Positions 31,478 to 39,398 are shown, counted from the stretch's first letter. The stretch is 40,222 nucleotides of DNA from an uncultured Lachnospiraceae bacterium (GCA_944381505.1 CALWLK010000013.1:1-40222), one strand, 5' to 3'. Program-made: numbers and translations. The notes: generated by a model from the letters alone, not told the origin.

Positions 31478-32305
31478 CTACAGCGCGGCAATAGCCTTCT
31501 TTATAGTGTCGTAAGCGTTGTTTATCTTCTGAGCATATGCCTCGGAATACTCGCTGTTATTTTCATCAGGGTGAAATACCTTTATAAGAGCGTTTCTCTT
31601 TAACTTCAATTTCTCAGCTGTCTCCTTATCCAAGGAATCTATCATAAACAGATCCATTGCGCTTGTGAGTTCCATAGGTATATCAGGCTTGTTTATCGTA
31701 CCCTCGTACTCAGGGTTGAAGGCTATCGTACACCACTGAAATATCAGCTCCACCGAGGTTAGCTCCTCGTCGGCTCTGTACCCTTTTTTGTCGGGTACTA
31801 TCTCTCCTTTTTTCGTGTATACGGTGATGTTGTCGATCTTAGGCGACATCACCAAGTCTATGGGCGACAGAGCGAAGGACAGAAATACATCATAGCCGTA
31901 CTGCTCGTTGCCACCGAGCAAACCGGATGAGTGGGATGTGCCGTTCAAAGTGAATTCATGTGTACATATATCCCTGAAGGAAAACAGATCCACGTCCTCA
32001 TCCTCAATACTTGCGTTTTTTCTGTCAGGCAATATATAGAACATGCCGAGAGACATATCTATATTGAGGGATCCAAAGGAATGAGTGGCCTTAAAGCGTC
32101 CTCTGACCTCATCCGACTTTCTCTTGATCTCCAGATATTTGTTGTAGTCCTCTATCTCCCAGTTGTCCTCCGCATAATCTCTGTATGCCTTGGATATCCT
32201 TCGGGCGCAGTCCCCGCACAGGACAGCCCCGTCCTTTAATCTCATCTTTCCGCCTTTTGCAGGCTGTCCGCATATACTGCAGTATTCCGTTCCGAAAAGT
32301 CCCAT
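31478..32305 (-). CDS. Zinc-ribbon protein with C-terminal J-like domain (paralogue B)
   Basis: The start at ATG 32305 (MGLFGTEYC) has GGAGG at 5 bases; an upstream GTG is less likely. The 275-residue protein has a zinc ribbon at residues 9-33 (C9xxC12, C30xxC33), a helical linker rich in charge (about 35-75), and a beta-rich middle (LGMFYILPDRK, DLFSFRDICTHEF) like PH-type domains. The C-terminal ~65 residues resemble a J domain: helix, ALIKVFHPDENN with an intact HPD, then YAQKINNAYDTIKKA. HPD is the residue set by which J proteins stimulate Hsp70. The rest of the domain is short, so Hsp70 contact is possible, not shown. It is the first gene after a strong promoter and heads a likely five-gene operon. 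Confidence 0.82.
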   Translation of the reverse strand: MGLFGTEYCSICGQPAKGGKMRLKDGAVLCGDCARRISKAYRDYAEDNWEIEDYNKYLEIKRKSDEVRGRFKATHSFGSLNIDMSLGMFYILPDRKNASIEDEDVDLFSFRDICTHEFTLNGTSHSSGLLGGNEQYGYDVFLSFALSPIDLVMSPKIDNITVYTKKGEIVPDKKGYRADEELTSVELIFQWCTIAFNPEYEGTINKPDIPMELTSAMDLFMIDSLDKETAEKLKLKRNALIKVFHPDENNSEYSEAYAQKINNAYDTIKKAIAAL

Positions 32306-32326
32306 ATGCACCTCCACATTTTTTTC

Positions 32327-32355
32327 ATTTTACATCAAATGGGAATTATTCTCAA
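32327..32355 (-). promoter_or_regulatory. Promoter of the zinc-ribbon/ThrE/thioesterase operon
   Basis: On the minus strand TTGAGA (32355-32350), exactly 17 bases and TAAAAT (32332-32327) form a good sigma-A promoter. The transcript would start near 32320, leaving a very short leader that begins just before the GGAGG of paralogue B. Confidence 0.75.
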
Positions 32356-32362
32356 CAAAATA

Positions 32363-32435
32363 CCCTGCGCCGCCGACAGGTTTTCTCATTTCAGGGCTTG
32401 CCTGTATATGAGAAAGCGCACCGGCATGCGCAGGG
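32363..32435. repeat. Nested inverted repeat, possible terminator or structured element
   Basis: Three stems nest inside one another: CCCTGCGC (32363-32370) with GCGCAGGG (32428-32435), extended by a nearby CGGC/GCCG pairing; TTTCTCAT (32382-32389) with ATGAGAAA (32408-32415); and CAGG (32392-32395) with CCTG (32401-32404). On the minus strand the structure is followed by TATTTTGTTG, a poor T-run, and then by the promoter above. It may end transcripts from the small membrane-protein gene. A mobile miniature repeat is the alternative; there is only one copy here. Confidence 0.5.
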
Positions 32436-32506
32436 CAAACATATGTCTTTTGAGTGGCCTCCGCCTTATAATGAGGGTCTTGATATTCGGACTTTTTCCG
32501 GCATCT

Positions 32507-32644
32507 CTAATAAAGCCCGTGCCCCGAGAGAGTCACCGCTCCGAGCGCCGCAAACACCGCAAGGCTCAGCGAGGCGACAAATATGATCCTCAGGTACTCA
32601 TTTCTTATAGTCCTTATCAGCTTCTTTAATAAACTTCTCTGCAT
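32507..32644 (-). CDS. Small membrane protein, 45 residues
   Basis: From ATG 32644 to TAG 32507 the minus strand encodes a short protein: a basic N-terminus (MQRSLLKKLIRTIRNEY), one hydrophobic segment (LRIIFVASLSLAVFAALGAV, about residues 18-37) and a short tail. GGGGAGGTG lies 6 bases before the ATG, as strong as any ribosome site in the window, which is the main reason to believe it. The positive-inside rule predicts a cytoplasmic N-terminus. It lies 161 bases downstream of sdaAA on the same strand. I do not recognise the family. It may be a small regulator of a nearby transporter, but that is a guess. Confidence 0.6.
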   Translation of the reverse strand: MQRSLLKKLIRTIRNEYLRIIFVASLSLAVFAALGAVTLSGHGLY

Positions 32645-32647
32645 AAA

Positions 32648-32694
32648 GCACCTCCCCTTCACATTTATGTAATACCATCATGAAGGGGAGGTGC
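32648..32694 (-). promoter_or_regulatory. Perfect 14-bp hairpin that covers the ribosome site of the small membrane protein
   Basis: GCACCTCCCCTTCA (32648-32661) and TGAAGGGGAGGTGC (32681-32694) are perfectly complementary, with a 19-base loop. In the minus-strand transcript the 3' arm contains the Shine-Dalgarno GGGGAGG and ends 3 bases before the AUG. The stem would block ribosome entry unless opened. It lacks the T-run of a terminator. Most likely it is a translational control element; the trigger is unknown. Confidence 0.65.
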
Positions 32695-32805
32695 GCTATC
32701 TTTATTATGTATTATTTCGGTTAAATTCAGGTAAAGGGGCCGATTTTCCACAGCAGTCCGTATACGTCGGCTCCTCCCGGATCCATTCATTTTTTGATGA
32801 TTATA

Positions 32806-33675
32806 TTATTTGCAGCCTCCGCAGAAGGCGCAGGCTGACGGAGCTGTGGCGCAGCCCCCAAGAGCTGTCTCCCTGAGCTCATAGGGTATACGGCGTCCCA
32901 CGGAATACATCACCGCGAGCATCTCGTCAAAGGGTATGAGCTGGCTCACTCCGCTGAGGCTTATCTCCGCCGCCACAAAGGCGTTGGCCACGCCTGCGGC
33001 GTTCCTGTTCTGACAGGGGTACTCCACCAAGCCTCCCACGGGGTCGCAGACCAAGCCAAGCATATTCATGAGCACCACCGAAGCGGCGTCCATTGCCTGC
33101 CGGGGCGTACCCGACATGAGCTCCACGGCTGCTGCCGCCGCCATGGCTGCGGCTACACCGATCTCTGCCTGACAGCCTCCCACAGCTCCCGCCACAGTGG
33201 CGTTCCTTGTAGCTATATAACCCACAGCCCCCGCAGTCATAAGTCCGTCAAGTATCCTCTCGTCGGAGATCTTGTATTCCTCCTGCAGGGACAGAAGGAC
33301 TCCGGGGACTACTCCCGAGGACCCTGCGGTAGGAGCTGCGACTATAAGTCCCATGGAAGCGTTCAACTCCAGCACCGCCATGGCATAGGTTATCCCTCTT
33401 GAGATAACGCCTCCACAGACTGACATGCCCTTTTCGTGGTGAGCCGAAAGCTTCTTAGCCTCACCGCCTATGAGGCCTCCCATAGACTTTACAGGCTCCT
33501 TCAAGGGCTTTTTTGCGGAATCCTTCATTATCTCCCAAGCCTTTTTCATGCGCTCGTTTATCACGTCGAAGGGCTGCTCCGTGAGGTCCGCCTCTCTCTG
33601 CCTCATGACGTCGGATATCTTCCACTGCATCTTGTCACACAGATTCAAAAGTTCTTCGCAATTCTTAAAATCCAT
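32806..33675 (-). CDS. sdaAA: L-serine dehydratase, iron-sulfur dependent, alpha subunit
   Basis: The alpha subunit of the two-chain anaerobic serine dehydratase, which deaminates L-serine to pyruvate and ammonia with an oxygen-sensitive [4Fe-4S] cluster. The 289-residue protein has the usual AAPTAGSSGVVPGVL (about residues 133-147), GAVGGCQAEIGVAAAMAAAA, CDPVGGLVEYPCQNRNAAG, and a cysteine-rich end (GGCATAPSACAFCGGC) that helps hold the cluster. It lies 15 bases after sdaAB. Intact. With the symporter and LysR gene it forms a serine-use unit. Confidence 0.96.
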   Translation of the reverse strand: MDFKNCEELLNLCDKMQWKISDVMRQREADLTEQPFDVINERMKKAWEIMKDSAKKPLKEPVKSMGGLIGGEAKKLSAHHEKGMSVCGGVISRGITYAMAVLELNASMGLIVAAPTAGSSGVVPGVLLSLQEEYKISDERILDGLMTAGAVGYIATRNATVAGAVGGCQAEIGVAAAMAAAAAVELMSGTPRQAMDAASVVLMNMLGLVCDPVGGLVEYPCQNRNAAGVANAFVAAEISLSGVSQLIPFDEMLAVMYSVGRRIPYELRETALGGCATAPSACAFCGGCK

Positions 33676-33690
33676 ATGTCTTCACTCTCC

Positions 33691-34359
33691 TTACGGCTCT
33701 ATGACCACTACTTCAAGGATATTTTGGTTTTCCCTGAGCTTTACCGCAATATCCTCCGGAAGCCTGTCATCCGATTCCACTATCGTATATGCAGTCTCAC
33801 CCTTTGACTCTCTGAAAAGTCTCATAAAGGCCACATTTATGTTCCTGTCGCTGAGGCATTTGGTTATGTGGGCCACCACTCCCGGCTTGTCCCTCTGAAC
33901 CACTATGACAGAGGCATATTCTCCCGTGAAGTCCACCTCCACGTCATTTATGCGGGATATGCGCGCCTTTCCTCCGCCGAGGGACTCTCCTCTCACGGAC
34001 ATCTTTGTGCCCTTGGAGTCGGTCATTATGATATCGACGGTGTTGGGATGCATATCCGTGTCATCCTCTCCCTGTACAAAGCTGTACTTTATACCTCGCT
34101 CCTCCGCTATCTTAAAGGAGTCTCTGATGCGGATATCGTCAGTCCCGAAGCCCATGACACCTCCAAGAAGTGCCTTGTCTGTGCCATGGCCCCGATAGGT
34201 CTTTGCGAAGGAGCCGTAGAGTATGAACTTTACCTCCTTAAGCTTCCCGTTCATCATCTTGCCCGCGATACGCGCTATAGCGTCGGCCCCTGCAGTGTGG
34301 GAGCTGGAGGGCCCTATCATGTTGGGCCCCAAAACATCAAATACACTGATAAAAGACAT
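33691..34359 (-). CDS. sdaAB: L-serine dehydratase, iron-sulfur dependent, beta subunit
   Basis: The 222-residue beta subunit. The N-terminal half holds the family segment FDVLGPNMIGPSSSHTAGADAIARIAGK (about residues 7-34), which lines the active site. The C-terminal half is an ACT domain beginning at ASVIVVQRDKPGVVAHITKC, expected to bind serine for control. GGGGAGG lies before ATG 34359. It follows the symporter gene by 36 bases and precedes sdaAA, the common Bacillus/Clostridium arrangement. Confidence 0.96.
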   Translation of the reverse strand: MSFISVFDVLGPNMIGPSSSHTAGADAIARIAGKMMNGKLKEVKFILYGSFAKTYRGHGTDKALLGGVMGFGTDDIRIRDSFKIAEERGIKYSFVQGEDDTDMHPNTVDIIMTDSKGTKMSVRGESLGGGKARISRINDVEVDFTGEYASVIVVQRDKPGVVAHITKCLSDRNINVAFMRLFRESKGETAYTIVESDDRLPEDIAVKLRENQNILEVVVIEP

Positions 34360-34395
34360 GTCTACCTCCCCTGACCTTATTTAAGTTCTTGTACA

Positions 34396-35594
34396 TCAAG
34401 CCTTCTTTATAAACTTCTGATGTATGGTCTCTATTATGACTCCTATGGCGTTGTCCCCTGAAACGTTGCAGGCTGTTCCGAAGGAATCCTGAGTAATGTA
34501 AAGCGCTACCATTATAGCACAGATGGGGCCGTCCGGGTTTCCCGCCTCAGGCCCGAATATCATATAGAGGAAGGGAAGGGCGGTCATTATCGAGCCTCCC
34601 GGCGCTCCGGGTGAGGCCACCATGGCAACTCCCAAAGTCATTATGAAAGGCACCACGGTAGAAAGGCTTATGGGAAGAGACAGACTGCGGTAGCGCAGGC
34701 CGTTATGGTTATCATGGAGCCCGCCATGTGGATGTTCGCGCACAGAGGCACCACGAAATTCCTTATCTCCTCGCTTAGGCCGTCGGCCTTTGCACACTCG
34801 AGATTTACAGGGATGGTCGCTGCCGAGGACTGAGTTCCCAGAGCTGTGGCATATCCGGGTATCTGGTTTTTAATGAGCCAAAAAGGATTCTTCTTGCTGA
34901 CAGTTCCGGCAATAATGAACTGAATGAGGATACATATAAGGTGCATTATTATAACCACAAGGAAGACCTTCCAAAGTATTCCGAGGATAGCAAAGGTCCT
35001 TCCGGATCTTGTCATATCGGTAAAAGTACCGCAGATATAGAGAGGCAAAAGCGGTATGATTGCTGAGTGGAGCACCTTGTCGATTATTCCCGAGAAATCC
35101 TTCATGAAATCGTAGAAGGTAGTTCCTATCTCCTTGCCCTTAAGCATTGAGAGGCAAAGTCCCAATATGAAGGCCAAAAGCACAGCCGCCAGAGTGTCCA
35201 AAAGGGGCTCCACCGGTACGCTGAAGTAGGGTGAAAGGGAAATATTTGAGGTGGCCGCTATCTGCTCCATAGCCTCCGGAGACATGAATCCCGGGAAGAG
35301 ATTTGAGGCCACAAGGTATGAGCCTGATCCCGCAAGAAGCGTCGATGCGTAGGCTATGACCACAGTGATAAGCAGAAGCTTTCCCGCTCCCTGAGACAGA
35401 TCAGCTATTCCCATTGTGACGTAGGCCAGTATCATGAGGGGGATCACAAAGGACAAAAAGGTGCTGAATATGCTCGAAGCGGTCACCACCGCCCTGGCGA
35501 ACCATTCAGGCATGAATTCCCCAATGAGTATACCGAGAATTATGGCTATCAAAAGTCTCGGTACAAGCCCAAGCTTAAATTTTTTCTTTTCCAT
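34396..35594 (-). pseudogene. Dicarboxylate/amino-acid:cation symporter (DAACS) with a single-base frameshift
   Basis: The protein starts at ATG 35594 (MEKKKFKLGLVPRLL, with AGGAGG 6 bases upstream). It is a multi-span sodium/proton symporter of the SDF family, with QSSAATIPVNLECA as the hairpin-like motif and PLCANIHMAGSMITIT as the transport core. The frame ends early at 34668 after ATAVCLFP. The expected continuation LPISLSTVVPFIMTLGVAMV is present in the other frame, through to the stop at 34396. One missing base in the repetitive TCTGTCTCTTCC tract near 34676-34686 explains it. As written, the last ~90 residues, including the second substrate hairpin, are lost. Serine or threonine uptake is inferred from the sda genes. 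A sequencing slip in this tract is possible. Confidence 0.88.
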
Positions 35595-35640
35595 ACGTTT
35601 CCTCCTTAAATGCAGTCCCACAATTCCGAAAAATATGCGG

Positions 35641-35669
35641 TTGACTGTTATTTGCGTATAGTTTATCCT
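35641..35669 (+). promoter_or_regulatory. Promoter of the divergent lysR gene
   Basis: TTGACT (35641-35646), 17 bases and TATCCT (35664-35669) face right toward lysR. The leader of about 74 bases is AT-rich and ends in AGGGAGG before ATG 35750. Confidence 0.55.
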
Positions 35670-35671
35670 AT
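35658..35671. promoter_or_regulatory. Likely LysR-type operator, ATAG-N6-CTAT
   Basis: A 4+4 inverted repeat (ATAG tttatc CTAT) sits on the -10 elements of both divergent promoters. Its shape, a short dyad with A/T ends between a lysR gene and its neighbour, fits a LysR-family recognition box. Direct binding is inference. Confidence 0.45.
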
Positions 35672-35688
35672 GAGCATACTTAAATCAA
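35660..35688 (-). promoter_or_regulatory. Promoter of the symporter-sdaAB-sdaAA operon
   Basis: TTGATT (35688-35683, minus strand), a 17-base spacer and TAAACT (35665-35660) form a reasonable sigma-A promoter. It overlaps the divergent lysR promoter and the inverted repeat described next, so both genes can be controlled from one site. Confidence 0.6.
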
Positions 35689-35749
35689 ATTCATTGTTTT
35701 TATAATATTAATAAAAATTTTTTATTTATATATTCTCAGGGAGGATAAG

Positions 35750-36628
35750 ATGGAACTGAGACAGATCGGAACCTTCATAAATGCAGCCCAATACGAGAGC
35801 TTTACAAAGGCTGCGGAGGCCCTCGGCTACACCCAGTCCGCAGTCACTATACAGATAAAGCTTCTGGAGGAGGAGCTGGAGACAAAGCTCTTTGATCGCA
35901 TGGGCAAGAAATGCAAGCTGACGCCCAAGGGGCGGGAATTTCTCAATTACGCCTACGAGATAATGAATGCGGCCAACAATGCAAAGCTCTCCATGAAGGC
36001 CGGGGACGAGCCCGACGGAGAGCTCACCGTCGGCACCTTGGACTCCATATGCTATGCAAAGCTTCCCGGAGTAATACATTATTTCAGACAACATCATCCA
36101 AAGGTAAACCTTCACATAATAACAGGCTCCCCTCCTGACCTCATAGACATGATGGAGCACAACAAGGTGGATCTTATATACATACTCGACGAGCCGCTCT
36201 ACAACAATAACTGGCACAAGGCCATGGAGATACCGGAGCCCATAGTCTTCGTTGCCTCCCCGGGGCTAGAGCTCGGTACAGGCGGAGCCCTGCGCTTTGA
36301 CGACCTCATGGAGCAGCCCTTTTTCCTGACGGAGAAGGGAGCAAACTACCATCTCATACTGGACAAGTATCTCGCTGCAAGAGGGAGATCCATAGTCCCC
36401 TGCTTTGAAAACAGCAATCCGGATTTTATTTTGAAGATGCTTAAAGAAAACGACGGGGTCTCCTTCCTGCCATATTTCTGCGTGGAAAACGATATAGAGG
36501 AAAAGGCCTTAAAGCTCCTAAACGTCACCGACATAAAGAGCTTTATGTACCGCCAGATCTTTTACCACAAGAACAAATGGAAAACGCGGGAGATGGAGGA
36601 GTTCATCAGACTGGCGGCAAAAAAATAG
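35750..36628 (+). CDS. LysR-family transcriptional regulator
   Basis: A 292-residue LysR regulator. Residues 1-60 are the winged helix-turn-helix (FTKAAEALGYTQSAVTIQIKLLEEEL). The rest is the two-lobed effector domain, starting at GELTVGTLDSICYAKLPGVI. It is transcribed away from the symporter/sda operon and shares its promoter region, the standard layout for a LysR protein that controls its neighbour. Serine or a related amino acid is the expected co-inducer, by inference. It ends 8 bases from the convergent choline-binding remnant. Confidence 0.93.
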   Translation: MELRQIGTFINAAQYESFTKAAEALGYTQSAVTIQIKLLEEELETKLFDRMGKKCKLTPKGREFLNYAYEIMNAANNAKLSMKAGDEPDGELTVGTLDSICYAKLPGVIHYFRQHHPKVNLHIITGSPPDLIDMMEHNKVDLIYILDEPLYNNNWHKAMEIPEPIVFVASPGLELGTGGALRFDDLMEQPFFLTEKGANYHLILDKYLAARGRSIVPCFENSNPDFILKMLKENDGVSFLPYFCVENDIEEKALKLLNVTDIKSFMYRQIFYHKNKWKTREMEEFIRLAAKK

Positions 36629-36636
36629 AGGATATA

Positions 36637-37449
36637 TCATTTCACATATACAGTTCCGTTTCCTCCAAGATATTTTGCTATCGTATCGGAATTTACCTCG
36701 ACAAGGTCTACGTTTTTACTGTTGTTTATAAAGTTGTCATGCTTTTCGGCTATCGCCTTGTTTGCCTCGGGACTGTAGGCATACAGCTCTATCTCAAGAT
36801 CCACAAGGTAGTAATACTCGTCAGCTGTCGTCACAAACGAATTCCCGTCAAAGTGATAATACTGCACGCCTACTCCCATGTGGTAATAGTCCGCCATTGA
36901 ATCTCCTGTCTCCGGCCGATAGTAAAAGCTTCCCATCATCACGCCTTCCTTATGGAACGCTCCATTTGAATACCAACAGATATAGTATGCTGTATCCGCA
37001 TTGCTTGCCCCGGGGACATAAACCGCCATCTCATATACGCCGTCGTTGTTGAGGTCCGCGAGATTAAACAATGATTTTTCTCCCCAATCGGAGGTGCTCT
37101 GCAGCGAAGCGTCGTTTACAAGGGCATTTGTATAAGCCAAAAGGGCCTGACGGTTAGTCTCATTGTCGTAGAAGACCTCATTGCCCGCTCCGGCATTTGT
37201 CCCTGCGGGCTGAGTCTGCACAGCTCCGTCAACTGTCCAGGCGCCGTTTGCGTCCACGGTATAACCATCAGGAGTTGTGGTATTTGACAACATATATCCA
37301 TTGTTGTTAAAATAATAACATTCAGCTATTCCGTCATTGTTGCCATCAATCCACTTCCAAGTATTTGTCGGGTAACTTCCGTCATCGTTTTGATACCACC
37401 ATCCGTTGGCATCTGACTGCCATTGTCCTGCATAGCCTGTGACTCTGCT
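36637..37449 (-). pseudogene. Choline-binding-repeat surface protein lacking its 5' end
   Basis: The minus-strand frame is open from 37449 to the stop at 36637. Its first part is a recognisable cell-wall (choline) binding repeat (GWWYQNDDGSYPTN, then YYFNNNGYMLSN and GYTVDANGAWTVDG). Yet no start codon occurs before ATG 37293, 52 codons in, and there is no signal peptide. A stop (TGA, 37452-37450) closes the frame upstream. The remaining ~170 residues form a soluble domain with an FG-GAP-like DLNNDGVYEMAVYV. In intact relatives such proteins are secreted and dock on teichoic-acid choline. Here the 5' end is missing. A neighbouring frame (ATG 37487, YEVTPVYEAES) may be the displaced linker. 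Confidence 0.75.
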
Positions 37450-37517
37450 TCATATACCGGTGTGACCTCATAGCTTGTCTCCATTAAAATGCGCATATAC
37501 CTCAAGCTCTGAAAGCA

Positions 37518-38129
37518 TCAGGATCTGAGGACTCCGAACAGCAGCATATCCAAAAGCTTTTCTGCCTTAAGCAGCATGGTCGTCCCGTCATCTTCGGCTC
37601 CGGCATGAAAGCGGGATACCATATCCCAAAAAAGTACTTCGATTATCTGGAGATAGGACGCTATATGTTCCATGTCCACACCCTCTCTCAGGCTCCCCTT
37701 AGATATAACTTCCTTCATAAAGCTCCGGTTCATCTTCCTTATCGGATCCCTGAGTTCTGAGATATCCTCCAAAAGCTTTTTCGGCGGCCTCAGCACAGCA
37801 TTTTCAAACAGAGGCTTTTGACGGGGATAAAGCTTGAAGTAGCTCTCCCTGAGCATATAGTAGGATTTTATCGCTTCAAATGCAGGTTCAATACTTATCT
37901 CCTGTTTCTGCTCCGCTACATATCTCTCAAGCCCTCCGAAGACCACTCTGAGACAGGCCATGAAAAGCTCATCTTTATTGGAAAAGTAGTGATACAGCAT
38001 GCCCTTGGATATACCATGGGAGCATATACCCTCCATAGTGGTGGCATCATAGCCCTTTTCAGCAAATTCCTCAAAGGCCGCCTCTATGATCTCGTTTTTA
38101 CTACGCTCCTGCCGTTCCCTTTGCTTCAT
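37518..38129 (-). CDS. TetR-family transcriptional regulator
   Basis: A 203-residue TetR regulator with the N-terminal helix-turn-helix IIEAAFEEFAEKGYDATTMEGIC and the recognition segment ISKGMLYHYFSNKDELFMACL (about residues 40-60). The C-terminal ligand domain is all-helical and diverged. The ATG at 38129 lies inside the end of the antiporter gene (29-base overlap), so the two are coupled. The twin dyads at 39399-39452 are the best candidate operators, which would give autoregulation of the antiporter operon and perhaps control of the lipoprotein. The inducing ligand is unknown. Confidence 0.92.
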   Translation of the reverse strand: MKQRERQERSKNEIIEAAFEEFAEKGYDATTMEGICSHGISKGMLYHYFSNKDELFMACLRVVFGGLERYVAEQKQEISIEPAFEAIKSYYMLRESYFKLYPRQKPLFENAVLRPPKKLLEDISELRDPIRKMNRSFMKEVISKGSLREGVDMEHIASYLQIIEVLFWDMVSRFHAGAEDDGTTMLLKAEKLLDMLLFGVLRS

Positions 38130-39372
38130 ACTTATACTTCAACTCGTCACCGGCCTCATTGAGCTCGCCGGCCCATTCAAATCCTTTTTTAGCCATATAT
38201 ACGGCTATGATCTCATTGATGACCGCGGCTGCAGCTATAGTGCCCTGAATGATCTCAGCACATTCAGGGGCAGGTCCCTGCAGTATCGATACAGCTATGC
38301 CGGTAAATACCAAGGATACTCCTGAATGAGGGAGAAGCGTAAAACCAAGATACTTCCTTACCGTATCCGGAGAATGGGTGACCGCAGCTCCGAAATATGC
38401 ACCGCTGTACTTGCCAATGGCCCTGGATATGATATATATGGCTGTATACAATCCGGCTCCAAGTATGAGATGATAATCAAGAGGAGCAGCGAGATTGAGT
38501 ATAGCTACTATCAGGCCAAAGCTTATGACCGGATTCATCGTTTTCATTATACTATCAAGCTGCCTTTTAGTCACCATATTTGAGAAAACTGTTGAAAATG
38601 ACATGCCTATCAGCATGAAATTCAGCACCTTGGCATGCAGGAAACCGTTGACTGCAAATCCGATGCCTGCAGATACAAGCATCATGCCGAGCATGATCGT
38701 CAACCTCAGTTCTTCATTACCGGCGCAACGCATCAGCTTTCCCGCTATGTATCCGGTAAATATACCGATAAACACAGGCATAAAAACCGGCAGCAATACC
38801 ACCGGTACAGGTACCCCGGAATCAGATATCGAAGCAGATACAAAGGCTATGACAAGAAAAAATACCAGCGCTCCCACCAGGTCGTCAAGGGCCGCCATTG
38901 GTATCAGAGTCTTTGTTACCGGGCCCTTTGTCTTAAACTCATTTACCACTGAAAGAGACGGCGCCGGCGCCGTGGCGAGGGCTATGCCTCCAAACATAAA
39001 TGCCAGATAGATGGGTATCCCGCTGAAATAAAAAATGATTCCGAATACAAGGCTCACCACAAGGAAGGTCCCAAGGGATTCGGTTATCGTCGTTACGATG
39101 ATCCCCGGCCCGGCCTTTTTCATATCAGACCATATCAGTTCTGTTCCTATCATCAGTCCCACACAGCACTCCAGCAGGCTCTCTGCTGTGGTAAACCATG
39201 ATGCTCCGAGGATATCCTCATTCAGGAAATCCATGGCATGAGGTCCCATTATCATGCCCGCTATCAGCCAGCCAAGTATTGATGGCAGTTTTAGATTTGA
39301 GATCAGCTTTCCGCATATAAAAGCAATACAGACAGCAGCGGCGAGCCTTGACAGTTCCGATAAAAATTCCAT
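38101..39372 (-). CDS. Cation:proton antiporter, CPA2/NapA-like
   Basis: A 423-residue membrane protein with about 12 spans, of the sodium/proton exchanger family. GKLISNLKLPSILGWLIAGM near residues 21-40 and ATAPAPSLSVVNEFKTKGPV near 142-161 are family motifs. The ion-binding core shows AALDDLVGALVFF with two adjacent Asp. A DD pair is the feature linked with electrogenic exchange in NapA-type antiporters. It should move sodium or potassium against protons and help hold internal pH. It is first in an operon with TetR and is preceded by the operator-bearing promoter. Confidence 0.92.
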   Translation of the reverse strand: MEFLSELSRLAAAVCIAFICGKLISNLKLPSILGWLIAGMIMGPHAMDFLNEDILGASWFTTAESLLECCVGLMIGTELIWSDMKKAGPGIIVTTITESLGTFLVVSLVFGIIFYFSGIPIYLAFMFGGIALATAPAPSLSVVNEFKTKGPVTKTLIPMAALDDLVGALVFFLVIAFVSASISDSGVPVPVVLLPVFMPVFIGIFTGYIAGKLMRCAGNEELRLTIMLGMMLVSAGIGFAVNGFLHAKVLNFMLIGMSFSTVFSNMVTKRQLDSIMKTMNPVISFGLIVAILNLAAPLDYHLILGAGLYTAIYIISRAIGKYSGAYFGAAVTHSPDTVRKYLGFTLLPHSGVSLVFTGIAVSILQGPAPECAEIIQGTIAAAAVINEIIAVYMAKKGFEWAGELNEAGDELKYKYEAKGTAGA

Positions 39373-39398
39373 ATCTGATCTCTCCCTTCATAGCAAAA

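Noticed and set aside
34668..34690. Programmed -1 frameshifting in the symporter
   Set aside because: There is no X-XXY-YYZ slippery heptamer and no evident downstream pseudoknot. Symporters of this family are not known to use it.
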